From: Zoroaster sp. YZ-2022
Taxonomy: Eukaryota > Echinodermata > Asteroidea > Forcipulatida > Zoroasteridae
Direction: 5' to 3'
Assembly: GCA_029582265.1 (NCBI GenBank)
Contig: CM055816.1
Span: 91,665,204 to 91,729,203 of the forward strand
Length of the DNA stretch: 64,000 bases
Made by a program: the position numbers and the translations under genes. The notes beneath the pieces are model-generated. The model was given only the letters and a program-made list of their open reading frames with translations, did not search any database and was not told where the DNA came from. Of this stretch, positions 19,434-30,107 are shown in pieces (the stretch's first letter is position 1; each line of letters begins with the position of its first letter).

Positions 19434-22400
19434 TTACAAACGGTACCTCGACGGGAGCCTACGTTCCCTTTTCGGATACCTCATGGGGGTCTTCTCATCA
19501 TGGACGACTACCACCGTGTGGTCTACCACAACTTGATCACTATCTACATCACTTGGACCAGTTTCGGAACCTACAGTAGGTTCAACCCCCTCATCTGGCC
19601 TTTCACTCTCTTCCTCACTATTACCATGCCCCTTCTTCCAAACATCCTCATGTTTGTCACCTCTGGGACTTTCCACTACTCGCTTAGGCTGATATGTCCA
19701 TGGCTCTAGGGCTTCACCCTCATACGGCTTGAGCCTATCCGCATGGACCACAAAAGCCTTGCCTCCACGTCTTAACTGTATTCTATATGTCACATCGGAC
19801 AGTCGCTTGACCACCAAGTAAGGTCCTTCCCAACGAAGCTGCAACTTCGGGGACCTACCCTTTTTCCTCAATTTGTTGAAGAGCCAGGCAAACTGGCCTT
19901 CCTTCAACCCTTCACCATGCACCTTACGGTCATAATTGCGCTTCTGCCGTCTGGCACTCTGCCTGAGGCACTCCCTCGCTCGGGTATGGGCCTCTCGCAG
20001 ATTGTGCCTTAAAGCTTCTGCAAAATCTGTCCGCACTCTGTCCTCCACAGCAGGACATTCCACTACCAAATCCACTGGCAACATCACTTCTCTCCCCAAC
20101 ACCATCATGTTGGGGGACTCACCGGTAGATTCCTGGGGAGTGCATCTATATGCGAATGATGCATAAGGTAAGCACTCATCCCAGTCACTCTGCTGTCTCT
20201 TTGGCTCAATCATCATGGCCACTATGTTTATCAATGTTTTATTGAAACGCTCCACCATCCCATCGGACTTCGGGTTATACGCCGTTGTCCGAGTCTTCGA
20301 GATGCCAAGGACTCGACTCATCTCAGCAAAAACTGCTGACTCAAAGTTGGTTCCTGATCGGAATGTAATTCCAAGGGAACCCCAAACCGACAAACAAACT
20401 CTTTGACAAATTTGTCAGCCACAGTCTCCGCCCTAGCATCGGGAAGAGGGTACGCCTCCATCCATTTTGAGCAGTAGTCACCGACTACCATAACCCAGAG
20501 CATTGCCACTGTCACTTCGTGGCAGTGGCCCCAGCAAGTCCAGAGCCACCCTTTCCATTGGCTCACCGACCCTGTACTGCTGCAAAGGAGCAATACGCCT
20601 CTTCGCAGGCGACTTCCTCCTCCGCACAGCTCACAATGTCTGAGGAATGACCTCACATCAGCGACCATGCCTGGCCAGTAATACCTTTGTTTTACTTTGG
20701 CCAGCGTCTTTGTAATGCCCAAGTGACCGCTAGCCCGACCACCATGCAACTCTTGAGAACCATCTCCTTAGCCGTTCTGGCAGTACAAGACGCCACCTGA
20801 TCGACCTTCCATCGTCAGACTCCCAACTTTTACAAAGGACATTGTTTCGCACTTCGATCTGATCCCATAAGGACCAGAGTGTTTTGTGCACCGAAGAGGT
20901 ATCTGACACAGTCTCCCAAAGAGGTCGACTGTCCAACTCCTCCTTTGCCCTTACCATCCAACTGATACCTGGGTCACTTAGTTGCGCTTCCCTGATCGTT
21001 TCCATAGGCATATGTGGCTCAGCAAGAATGCCCCTCACTAATACCTCGGGAAATTCAGAGTCAGCTACAACCTTCTCGGGGACCTCAATAACCCCAGAGA
21101 CCTGCACATAAACCTCAGTACCATCTGATACCTCAAAGGTTTCCGGTACCTTACCGATGTCCATATCACTGCCACATTGTTTACAGGCCTTCCGGGACAA
21201 CCCGTCAGCATTTCCATGCTTACGCCCAGGCCTATGTTGAATGGTCACGTCATATTCTGAGATAACTTCGAGCCACCTTGCTAGGTGGCCCTCAGGGTTC
21301 TTGAAGTTAAGTAACCACCTAAGAGCAGCATGATCAGTTCGAACAGTTACCTTGCGACCATACAAGTACTGTTTAAACTGTCTGAGGTATACAACTACCG
21401 CCAACAGTTCCCGCCGAGTAACACAATAGTTCCTCTCGGCCTTGCTGAGTTTGCGGCTAGCATAGGCCAGAACCTTCTCCTCCCCATCATGGATCTGGGA
21501 CAGTACAGCACCTATTCCATCCCCGCTAGCATCAGTGTCTAAAATGTAGTCACTGTCTGGAATGGGGTACGCCAGTACAGGGGCCGTTTGCAGTCTGTGC
21601 TTAAGTTCCTCGAACGCCTCTTGACAGGCATCTGTCCAGAGAAACTCCCGTGACTTTTCAGTCAAAGCATGTAGCGGTGAGGCTACTTCAGCAAACCCCT
21701 TGACAAACTTCCGATAATAGGAAGCGAGCCCCAGAAAACTTCTAACTTCCTTGACACATTTAGGTATTGGCCAATCTGCCACAGCCCGAACCTTTTCAGG
21801 GTCAGTAGACACACCTTCGGGCGACACAATATGTCCCAGATAGCCAACCGACCTCTGAAATAAGAAGCATTTACTCGGCTTCAACTTCAGACCAGCCTGT
21901 CTCAACCGGGTGAAAACGACCCGCAGTCGCTCTATCTCCTCAGTCACCGTTCTGCCAAACACAATGACATCATCTAGATAAATCAGCAGGATGTCCCTGT
22001 AAACCTCTCATTACCTTTTCCATCAACCTCTCAAATGTAGCCGGGGCATTGCAGAGGCCAAAGGCATGCATTTCCACCGGTACAAGCCGTTGCGGACAAC
22101 AAAGGTTGATTTCTGACTGGCCTCCTCATCTAGGGCTACTTGCCAGTAACCGGACGCTAGATCAAGCGTCGAAAACCATTGAGCGCCTCACAGCGCATCA
22201 AGCGTTTCGTCGATCCGAGGGACCGGGTATGCATCTTTGATGGTAACCGCATTCAAACCTCGATAATCGACGCAAAATCGCTTTGTCCCATCTTTCTTTC
22301 TGACCAGAACTACGTTAGCAGCCCAGGGGCTATCAGAAGGTTCGATCACTCCTCGCTGCTTAAGTTCCTCAACTTGTCTCATTATTTCCTCTTGGTTACA

Positions 22401-23330
22401 CAAGGGGTGGCGCCTTGGCCTCTCTTTAACAGGCCTTGCCTCACCAGTAACGATGCGGTGTTCAACCACATTGGTTCTCCCTATGTCATGTTCACCACTA
22501 GAAAAACATCTTGAAAATCTGTTAAACAAGACTCCACCTCAGGATGGTATTCCTCACTGAGGTAAACCGTGCCTCTCTCATATAAATCACGCAAGTGCTC
22601 TGGGAGGTGTACTTCAACCTCACCACCATCACCATGACCAGGCAGAATTACTGAGTCTACCTCAACTGCTGCAATCGTACCAACAGTAGTTCCCTTTCGT
22701 ATCACTCGCATCTCACCACTGGGATTGAGGATGCGTAATGGGAGAACCTCAGCCTGAGGTCCTACTAGCGATCTGGCCAGAACTAAACCTCGCTGAGCCA
22801 ACTCGCCTCCACCTTCCACCGGCTCAATGATCGCAGGCTGCTCTAATGCCTTACACGTACTCGCTATAGTACCAGGCACGACAGCCTCATAACCAGATGG
22901 AATTTCGGTGGTCTCGGCCACCAACACTCTCCCAATGAATGGTTCTCCTGCAGAATTGGTGCACTTTATTCGTTCCACATTCAACCTCAACTCTAGGCTT
23001 CGGAAATCTAAGTTCCCACAAGTCGGCAACAAGAAATTCATGCCTAGTATGCCAGCACACTTCATATCTGCGAAAATTGCTTTGACCGGGTAGGTTGTTT
23101 TACCGACCTGTACATCAACCCAGGCAACGCCCATCACAGACAATGGACTGCCCTCAACCTGTTGAATGTTGGTCACATCCGTTTCCAACACGGGTTTCCG
23201 TTCTTTGGCCATTTCCTGATAAACTGAGCGGCTAATAAGTGTTTCAGTCGACCCAGAATCAACCAAGAACTGACATTTTGTACCTCGCACAACCCCATCA
23301 ATAAACAGGCCAAATCTAGGCTGGCGAACA
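19434..23330 (-). pseudogene. Gypsy pol: protease, RT, RNase H, integrase (multiple frameshifts)
   Basis: Minus-strand order. Protease with VDSGSTETLI near 23275. RT beginning [20 protein letters not shown] near 22330, catalytic YLDD at about 21975. RNase H with DTDASGDGIGAVLSQ near 21540 and TDHAALRWLL. Integrase with HHCC-type zinc region near 20740-20640, a D-D-E core and a C-terminal GPY/F module (LRWEGPYLVVKRL) near 19830. The pol frame overlaps the end of gag in a different frame. Further frame changes occur near 22500, 22190, 22000, 20750, 20500-20640 and 20375 (inside the integrase core), so this copy cannot make one continuous Pol. Clade not assigned; no chromodomain seen. Confidence 0.85.
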
Positions 23331-23346
23331 GAAATAGGCTGAGCAA

Positions 23347-24858
23347 CTAGTGACTCCCCATTCGCTGTTCCTCGCCTCTTGTTGGCTCCGTCTGCTTCTG
23401 GAGTTCGTCTACGTTTGGACCCTTGGGACCATCCAGCCTGCCCGTGGGTCCCCCGGTCGGCTGGTTGGCGTTTCCCTTACGCCAATTTTTCCGAGGTTGA
23501 GTACATTCCCGAAGGAAATGGCCAACCTCTCCACAATTGAAACACCTCACGCCACGAGGTTTCCCCCCTTCGGGCTTTGTACCTAAGTTACTTTTCCACT
23601 TGGGGCTCTTTTTGGAAAGTACCGATATTAACTCTACTACCATGTCCAATTTTCGAATTTGCTCTCCAGCACCACTCTCCAGCTTCTGGAGACGTTGCTC
23701 TGTGCAAGTATCCACGGCCCTCGCGAACTTTGCAGGCCTCCTCTCGGCCCTCCTTTCACTTTCAATTTTCTCTACACTTTCAGTCTCTAGGGCGGCCTGT
23801 ATCGCTTCGTCCAAAGTCTTCGGGCGAGCGCGATATATGCCCTCTCTGACAGCCTGGCTGTCAACCGCATCAATGAAATGGTTCTTCCCAAGGCGCTCGT
23901 GCCTCTTCGGAAAGTTCTGGATAGGCCTTTACGGTCAAAGTCTGACTGCCTGACCTAACTCTTGAAGAGTTTCTTTCGCACCTTGTCTACGGTGTCGTAG
24001 CTCAACCAAATAATTTTCGGGCTGGCAGCTAGGGCCGAATCTCCGTTCCAACAACTTCACTAGTTCACTATAAGTGGACTTCTTCTTTGATCCATCACCA
24101 AGGATCCGGAGCGCATCGCCCTGGAGGCTTGCGGCCGAAAATTCGGCTGCTTGCTCCTCGCTCCATTGATTAACCTTTTTACAGGCCTCAAAATGTCTGT
24201 GATAATCGGTCCACAGAACCTTACCCTTGTAACGGTCTGGGGTGATCGTAGGGCGGTGAGGCCTTTCTTCATGAGGTTTATTGGAAACCTCATCACCGAC
24301 CAACCTTGTCTCTCTTTTAAGTGGCCAAGGACCAGCATGAGGTTTTGCCACCTCGCTGTCCTCTCGGCACCCTTTCTCCACAGTAGGATGAGTCAAGAAG
24401 CTCAAAACCTCACTGTGTAAACCTCGTTCACTTGCCGGGTCAACCTCAGTGTTCAGAAAAGGGTTTGTATGGGAACGGCGCACAGGGAAGGGGATGGACC
24501 TCTCATGAGGTGTACTCCCCATGTGCCTTTCCCCCTTTTGAACTAATTCTGGTGACATACCAACACTCGAAACCTGTCGTGCCTTTAATGAGGCATACCC
24601 AGAGGTATCCTCTGGCAACTTAAAAAACACTTCTGAGTCAGCCTCACCCTGAGGATTATCCCTACTTTTAAGGTAAACCTCATCTGTGCCCTTTGGCTGA
24701 ATCTTTCGCCTGCTGGCCTCTAGTTCGGCGGCAAGACGCTCTTTCTCCCACTTTAACCACTGCACCTCCATTCTGGAGCGACACAGTTCCTCATGGAAAG
24801 AACCCTGTTCATCCTCACTCTTAGAGGCGACACTATTTGGTTCCCTCTTTCCACTCAT
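23347..24858 (-). pseudogene. Gypsy gag (split by a frameshift near 23820-23935)
   Basis: The first part (307 codons, 24858-23935) has an N-terminal coiled-coil-like stretch (VQWLKWEKERLAAELEASRR), then a capsid-type region, DRYKGKVLWTDYHRHFEACK through AASLQGDALRIL, typical of Gypsy retrotransposon gag. After a frame change the second part (23814-23347) carries one CCHC zinc knuckle, CFNCGEVGHFLREC. Its start ATG at 24856-24858 overlaps the stop of the upstream membrane ORF, an ATGA arrangement suggesting reinitiation or coupled expression. Confidence 0.8.
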
Positions 24859-25169
24859 ACCGAGGTCTCTTCTTCACTAAAAACCTCAGAGCATACAAGA
24901 CTCTGTAAACTTGGCCACTGGCCACTTGGTGTTAGTGGTGTTTCGCCAGTAAGATCAGGCGGTGGAACCCTCGGTCCCAAGCCTTCCGAAATTACTACAA
25001 AGTGCGTTCTATCTACCACTCTGCGAATTCCCAAAAGAATCGAAATTTGCTCCCTTGCGGCAAAACGCAAGGAGTGCAACTCTGATCGATTCCTCAACAG
25101 AATCCACACACCAATTACAGCTACAGCCAACAATAAAACAAGGAATGCAATAATTACCCAGGTCAGCAT
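24855..25169 (-). CDS. Single-pass membrane ORF upstream of gag in the Gypsy element
   Basis: An intact 104-codon frame between the 5' LTR and gag. Residues 3-25 are strongly hydrophobic (WVIIAFLVLLLAVAVIGVWI) and are followed at once by LLRNRSE, consistent with a signal-anchor and a cytosolic tail. The tail continues FAAREQISILLGIRRVVDR and a Pro/Ser-rich end (VPPPDLTGETPLTPSG). Its TGA stop overlaps the gag ATG by 4 nt (ATGA). Canonical Ty3/Gypsy elements have no membrane protein here. It might target Gag or RNA to membranes, but that is inference. No homologue is recognised. Confidence 0.6.
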   Translation of the reverse strand: MLTWVIIAFLVLLLAVAVIGVWILLRNRSELHSLRFAAREQISILLGIRRVVDRTHFVVISEGLGPRVPPPDLTGETPLTPSGQWPSLQSLVCSEVFSEEETSV

Positions 25170-25202
25170 ACCACAGCGTGACCTTATTAAATTACACGTC
25201 TA

Positions 25203-25329
25203 GGTGAACCTCAATGAGGTGCACCAGCAACCATCAAGATGAACAAGAATTAAAACAAATTCTTTATCACAGGAGCCAACCTCAAAGCAATGCACTAAGC
25301 ACAAAACCAATAAACCTCCCTGAGGTTTA
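25203..25329. promoter_or_regulatory. Two palindromes of the CCTCA/TGAGG motif in the Gypsy leader
   Basis: 25203-25225 reads GGTG-A-ACCTCA-A-TGAGGT-G-CACC, a 23-bp palindrome. 25311-25329 has TAAACCTC-CCT-GAGGTTTA with 8-bp perfect arms. Both lie between the 5' LTR and the first ORF of the element. Confidence 0.7.
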
Positions 25330-25411
25330 CCACAGTATCTTAACCTTAAAATACTGCTTTAATTACAAGGTAAAATTGCTCTAAACGATCAAAGAAAAAT
25401 CAAACCTAAGC

Positions 25412-25429
25412 ATCCCACTTCTGACACCA
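25412..25429 (-). promoter_or_regulatory. Primer-binding site of the Gypsy element
   Basis: On the minus strand, two nucleotides after the 5' LTR, the sequence TGGTGTCAGAAGTGGGAT begins. It starts with TGG, as expected for complementarity to a tRNA 3' CCA end. The tail TGTCAGAAGTGGG is the form associated with tRNA-Leu priming in several Gypsy elements; that identification is from memory. Confidence 0.7.
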
Positions 25430-25431
25430 TG

Positions 25432-26577
25432 TGTGGCGTTTTTATTTATTCGACGCCGGGGGAAACCCAAGGGACTGATCTTATTGAACCAGGGCCACCG
25501 ACCAGCGCCTATTATCCAACAAAAATATTTATTAACCTTGCGCACGGGTGAGCGGCTACCCGAACACAAGGGGGATAATTAACGAACGGCGGACTAAGCC
25601 AAGGGGCAGTTCGTTTTGGTGGAAATGTACCACCGCCTAGGGAATGATTATACCTCAATGGAATTAGAGCAATTACCAGTAATCTCAATAAACCTCACAC
25701 GGACACAGTGTTACCAAAGACAGTAATTAAATGGTTTATTCTGATCAATGATTCTTTTATAAAGTCTTGTATCAATTACAATGGCAAAGATAAGGTAAAC
25801 CTCACCTCGTTGCCTTCTTTATATACAATTTAATAACTTTATATACACAATCCTCACAATATACCTCAGTGAGAATAACCTCGTGGTAAACCTCACCACG
25901 TATCTTAAAACCAGTATACCTCAACTAGGCTAGCTCACTGGCAGCTTAGCCCTGAAACAGGTATACCTCACAACAGGTTATAATATTAACCACTGTACAG
26001 ATCAAGTGAAACATCAATAACAGATTATCTAAAGGGGTTGATTACACCTGAGGATTACCATAACCCTCACAGGCACCCAGAACGCTACAGCCAATGAACC
26101 TCACCGGGTTAGCAAGCACAAAGGTAATAGAGGAATACAATCCAGCCGTCAATCCCACCAGGGTGTACTACAAACAGCATGTAATCCTCAACCCTACTAT
26201 GCTCCTCAGCCTTCCCAATAATAGGTCCAAAACTCACGCTCAACCACGTTCCCAAAACAATCCTACCCCAAACAGTCCTAAAATCTGCCTAATTGTAATA
26301 ATCTACAACGAACCTCACTGATCACGTCTGCTGTAGCTCTGGAATAAACTCACAACTCACTCCGCAACAACTCAACGAAACCGCACAGCAACCAGATAGC
26401 AGACGTTCACCACCATCAACACTCCAGCACCAGAACCAGAACCAGAATGCCCGCGAAACGTGATCACGCCACTTTCTAGCTCTCCACAGGACCACACGCA
26501 ATGCTTGCTGCGCGCTGCCAGCGCATGCGTGATCAGAGCCCTAAACTTACATATAAGTCTACCACTGTTCCGTCACA
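25432..26577 (-). mobile_element. 5' LTR of Ty3/Gypsy element
   Basis: 1146 bp, TG...CA ends, near-identical to 16615-17764. The difference count (about two dozen in 1.15 kb, by eye) implies a fairly recent insertion. It is flanked on the right by the TTAT duplication at 26578-26581. Confidence 0.9.
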
Positions 26578-26581
26578 TTAT
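26578..26581. repeat. Target-site duplication TTAT, right
   Basis: Matches 16611-16614. Sequence then continues ATTGAAGGACATTTG, which aligns with ATTTAAATCGATTTG in the paralogous empty site near 28418-28436. Confidence 0.8.
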
Positions 26582-27248
26582 ATTGAAGGACATTTGTAAA
26601 AAAAAAAAAAATAAATAAATAAATTAGCGCGGTTAAATCATTTTGTGGGTTCGAGTCACAGAACATTCAAGCCAAAAATAGATCCTTGGAAGTCGACTTC
26701 ATGAGAAAATAAGCCAGGCGTTTGTTTTACCATAATATTTTGTACAAATTAAATTTGACAGAAATGTCACTTTTATTATCTGTAAAAGTTTACTTCGATT
26801 TGGGTGCCTTGTTTTCTCAACAAAATCACAAAATTACCATTACTTGCGTAATTTCACGTTTGAGATAAATATCATGTATAACACACTGTGCTTCTCATTG
26901 ACACTATGCAATTTCTATGTGAGCATCGATCCAGTTTTAAGTTAAACTTACGATTAATGTCACAGTGTTTCAATATATTGCTGAAGTGGTCGTTGTCACC
27001 TAGAGCACTCCCCAATAGTACCTAAATCTCAATCCTATGTACGTTAGATTACTTTTAGTATTGCATGGGTACCATTTGGGAGTACCCTGGATGACAACGA
27101 TCCCTTCAGCCGTGATATAGAAACATAGTCAAACAATTTTGGTCTAAATGTGTGGATAAGTATTTTTAGGTATAGTTATTCGGAAAAATAGACGAAATGT
27201 TAATAAAACACTGTTCCAGTCAATATTTAAGATTTCTTGTGTACTCAC

Positions 27249-27641
27249 TTTTGTGTCTTAACATAATCCTCATCAGAAATCCTTGTCTTGTTATGGAATG
27301 GTCTGTTGTAAAGTTGATATAAATCGTCCGGTTCGTTGACATTACTCTCGAGATTTTCGTCATTCCAGAAATAACCAGCTCAGAACCAGTGATCGTGAAC
27401 ACTGTATCGTCATCCGAAGTACTAAATTCACCAAGATCTATACCGGAACTTGCAATTGTCACTTTGTCATATGTAGCTTCCGTTTCAAAATTAAGAATGT
27501 CAATGACAATAAAACTGGTGTTTGATGTAGTCAATATCTCCCATGTACATTGTAAATCGTTTTGATAGTTGTATGGGTAATTTGGAGATGTTAAATTGTA
27601 CGGGGAATCTTCCTCCAGGATGATCCTTTCACCGCAACCAT
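27249..27641 (-). CDS. CUB exon of gene B, duplicate copy 1 (intact)
   Basis: Minus strand: acceptor ...TTCAAACAG, donor GTGAGT, 393 bp, phase 1-1, open throughout. It encodes a full CUB module: DGCGERIILEEDSPYNLTSP, then NYPYNYQNDLQCTWEI, a central VIDILNFETEATYDKV and the close IYINFTTDHSITRQGFLMRI. Order on the minus strand is CUB then LDLa, as in gene A. The Gypsy element separates it from the LDLa exon at 16355-16480. Confidence 0.85.
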
Positions 27642-27929
27642 CTGTTTGAATAAAATCAATAACATATTTAAAAGGGACACTAACCAGGTACATTATAGTG
27701 AATGAAAACCAATTGGGTAAGGCAGGATATGTGTGCAGACTTGACACTACGTATCAATCATATTGAGAAATTATTTACTATAAAGTTGTTCCATTTTCTA
27801 TAGAGGCAACAGGAATTGTTTATACAATTAATTTACCAAAAAGTGCTGAACGTTCCAAAATAATTGACCAAAGGAATTAAAATAAAATTGAATAAAGATT
27901 TTAGAGAAAATTTTAAAAATATATCTTAC

Positions 27930-28055
27930 AACATTGGTTTTCATCCGATCCGTAGCCACAATGGACAAACCCATCACAAACGGCATCTTCAGTCACACAT
28001 ACGGTGGTATTCTCGCATTCGAAACCCACGATTCCATCACATATGCCTTCCTCAG
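27930..28055 (-). CDS. LDLa exon of gene B, duplicate copy 2
   Basis: 126 bp, phase 1-1, acceptor GTGTCTACAG and donor GTAAGA, open. It encodes GICDGIVGFECENTTVC then AVCDGFVHCGYGSDENQC. It differs from 16355-16480 by only a few substitutions (for example Q to H before CGYGSDENQC), and the flanking introns are also alignable, so this is a recent tandem duplicate. Confidence 0.85.
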
Positions 28056-29218
28056 CTGTAGACACAAAATCGAAACAAAAAATAAAAGAAAGAAAATAAA
28101 TACAGAATTATACCGCAACCAAAACCAAAACAGGCTTTACCCTTCACTAAACCAAGTAGGGTACTGCGGTATAACTATGAGAAAAAAATGATTGCACCCC
28201 TATTTCAGACATACTTTGAATATGATTTGTGTTCTGATCATGTTCTTGAAATGTCCTCTCAAAGATCTTTTGAGGAAAATATGACATGTTCCTCAAAAAT
28301 AAGATTTAAGATGACAATTTTCAAAATTAAGATTTTCCTATTTCTGAATTCAGTAGGAAAAAAACTGCTTTCACTTGGGTTTCGAATCATCTTGTTTTAG
28401 CTTGAAAATGCATGCATTATATTTAAATCGATTTGTAAAAAAATAATAATACTTTATAATGTCATAGTCATTCATTAGCGAGGTTAAATTACTGTGTGGG
28501 TTCGGGTCACAGAACATTCAAGCTAAAAATAGATCTTTGCCAATTGACTTCATGGGAAATCATCTGAGTGTAAAGAGTACAGAACGGATCTATATTCTCA
28601 GGACTATAAATGAGATTTTAGTTTTACTATAACAAATATATTTAAAAAACAAATAAAATAAAAAATTTACACCTTAAAAAAAATCACAACTAATTTTTCA
28701 CAAATTAAATTAGAAAGAAATGTCACTTTTATGATCTGTAATAGTTTATTTCGATTTGATTGCCTTGTTTTCTCAACAAAACCACACACATGTAAGTAAC
28801 ATTTCCATTACTTGGTAATTCAAAGTTTGAGAAATATATCATTTATCACATACTGTGCTTCTCATTCACACCACGAAATTGCCATGTGAGCAGCGATCCA
28901 GTTTTAAGTTAAACTCACAAATAATGTCACAACGTTTCAATATAATAGCTGAAGTGGTTGTTGTCACCTAGAGCACTCCCCAATAGTACCCTGGCAATCT
29001 CACTCCTATTTACGTTAGATTACTTTTAGTATTCCATGAGTACCATTTGGGAGTACCGTGGATGACAACGATCCCTTCAGCCGTAATATAGAAACATAGT
29101 CAAACACTTTTGGTCTAAATGTGTGGATACGTTTTTTAGGTATAGTTATTCGTAAAAATAGACGAAATGTTAATAAAACACTTTTCCAGTCACTATTTAA
29201 AATTTCTTGTGTACTCAC

Positions 29219-29612
29219 TTTTGTTTCTTAACATAATCCTCATCAGAAATCCTTGGCTTGTTACGGAAGAGTCTGTTGTAAAGTTGATATAAATCGTCCG
29301 GTTCGTTGACATTACTCGAGATTTTCGTCAATCCAGAAATAACCAGCTCAGAGCCAGTGATCGTGAACACTGCATCGTCATCCGAAGTACTAAATTCACC
29401 GAGATCTATACCGGAACTTGTAATTATCACTTTGTCATAGTTAGCTTCCGTTTCAAAATCAAGAATGTCAATGACAATAAAACTGGTGTCCGACGTGGTC
29501 AGTATCTCCCATGTACATTGTAAATCGTTTCGATAGTCGTGTGGGTAATTTGGAGAGATTAAATTGTACAGGAATCTTCACTCCAGGTAAATGGTCCTTT
29601 CACCGCAAACAT
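29219..29612 (-). pseudogene. CUB exon of gene B, duplicate copy 2 (broken)
   Basis: It aligns with the intact CUB exon at 27249-27641, with both splice signals preserved. It has an in-frame TGA near 29580 soon after the start, and a 2-bp deletion near 29314 (ATTACTCGAG against ATTACTCTCGAG) that shifts the frame before the conserved final beta strands. If real, this copy cannot contribute an intact CUB module. Exon skipping would preserve frame because the exon is phase 1-1. An assembly error is the alternative. Confidence 0.75.
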
Positions 29613-29709
29613 CTGTTTGAATGAAATCATCAACATATTTAAAAGAGACACCAACCGGTACACTCAAAACAATTAACGTACGTAGTGAACGAAAACAAAG
29701 GGAGAATAA

Positions 29710-30010
29710 AGCCTAGTAGTATATAAAATGGGGTCCTGGCTTTTGAAAAAATGTTTTTTAAATGTTTTGGTCTCGTATACGGATAGGGAAATATGGGGTG
29801 GGTCTAGGTAGGTGGGTGGGTCAAAGGTCAACGAGTTGGGGTGGGGTCAAAGGTCAATGAGTTGGGGTAGGTCGCTAGGTCGCTGGGTAACTAGGTCACT
29901 TAAGGTCGCTGGGTAGTAGTAGGGTAGTATATAAAATGATTTTTTGTAGGCGTCTAGGTGTCTAGGTCAAAGGTCAATGAGTTTGGGGTTGGGTGTCTAG
30001 GTAGGTGGGT
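29710..30010. repeat. GGTCAAAGGTCAA/TAGGTCGCTGGGT minisatellite
   Basis: Irregular repeats of GTCAAAGGTCAACGAGTTGG, CTAGGTAGGTGGGT and GGTCGCTGGGTA. The segment AGTATATAAAATG occurs at both 29718 and 29926, so part of the tract is duplicated. It lies immediately upstream of the polymerase ORF and contains TATATAAAA, but a promoter role is only a possibility. Confidence 0.6.
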
Positions 30011-30107
30011 TTTACAATATCCTTTTTTTTTAAGTAAAAAAAGATATTGTTTTAAAAAAAATGAGAAAAAAACGAATCGAGATTATGTGGTTGAATAGAT
30101 AAAGAGG

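Larger units (their letters stand above)
27760..29690 (-). repeat. Second copy of a tandem CUB-LDLa segmental duplication
   Basis: The block LDLa exon, intron, CUB exon at 27760-29690 aligns with 16200-16614 joined to 26578-27760. Shared intron features include GTGGGTTCGAGTCACAGAACATTC-type sequence (26645 and 28498), GCACTCCCCAATAGTACC (27006 and 28975) and AAATGTGTGGATA before the donor. Only the first copy carries the Gypsy insertion, so duplication came first. Confidence 0.85.

Noticed and set aside
16615..26577. TGAGGTA words as let-7-like microRNA sequence or target
   Set aside because: The 7-mer coincides with the start of let-7, but there is no hairpin with the rest of the miRNA, and the motif is better described as the element-wide CCTCA/TGAGG palindrome.
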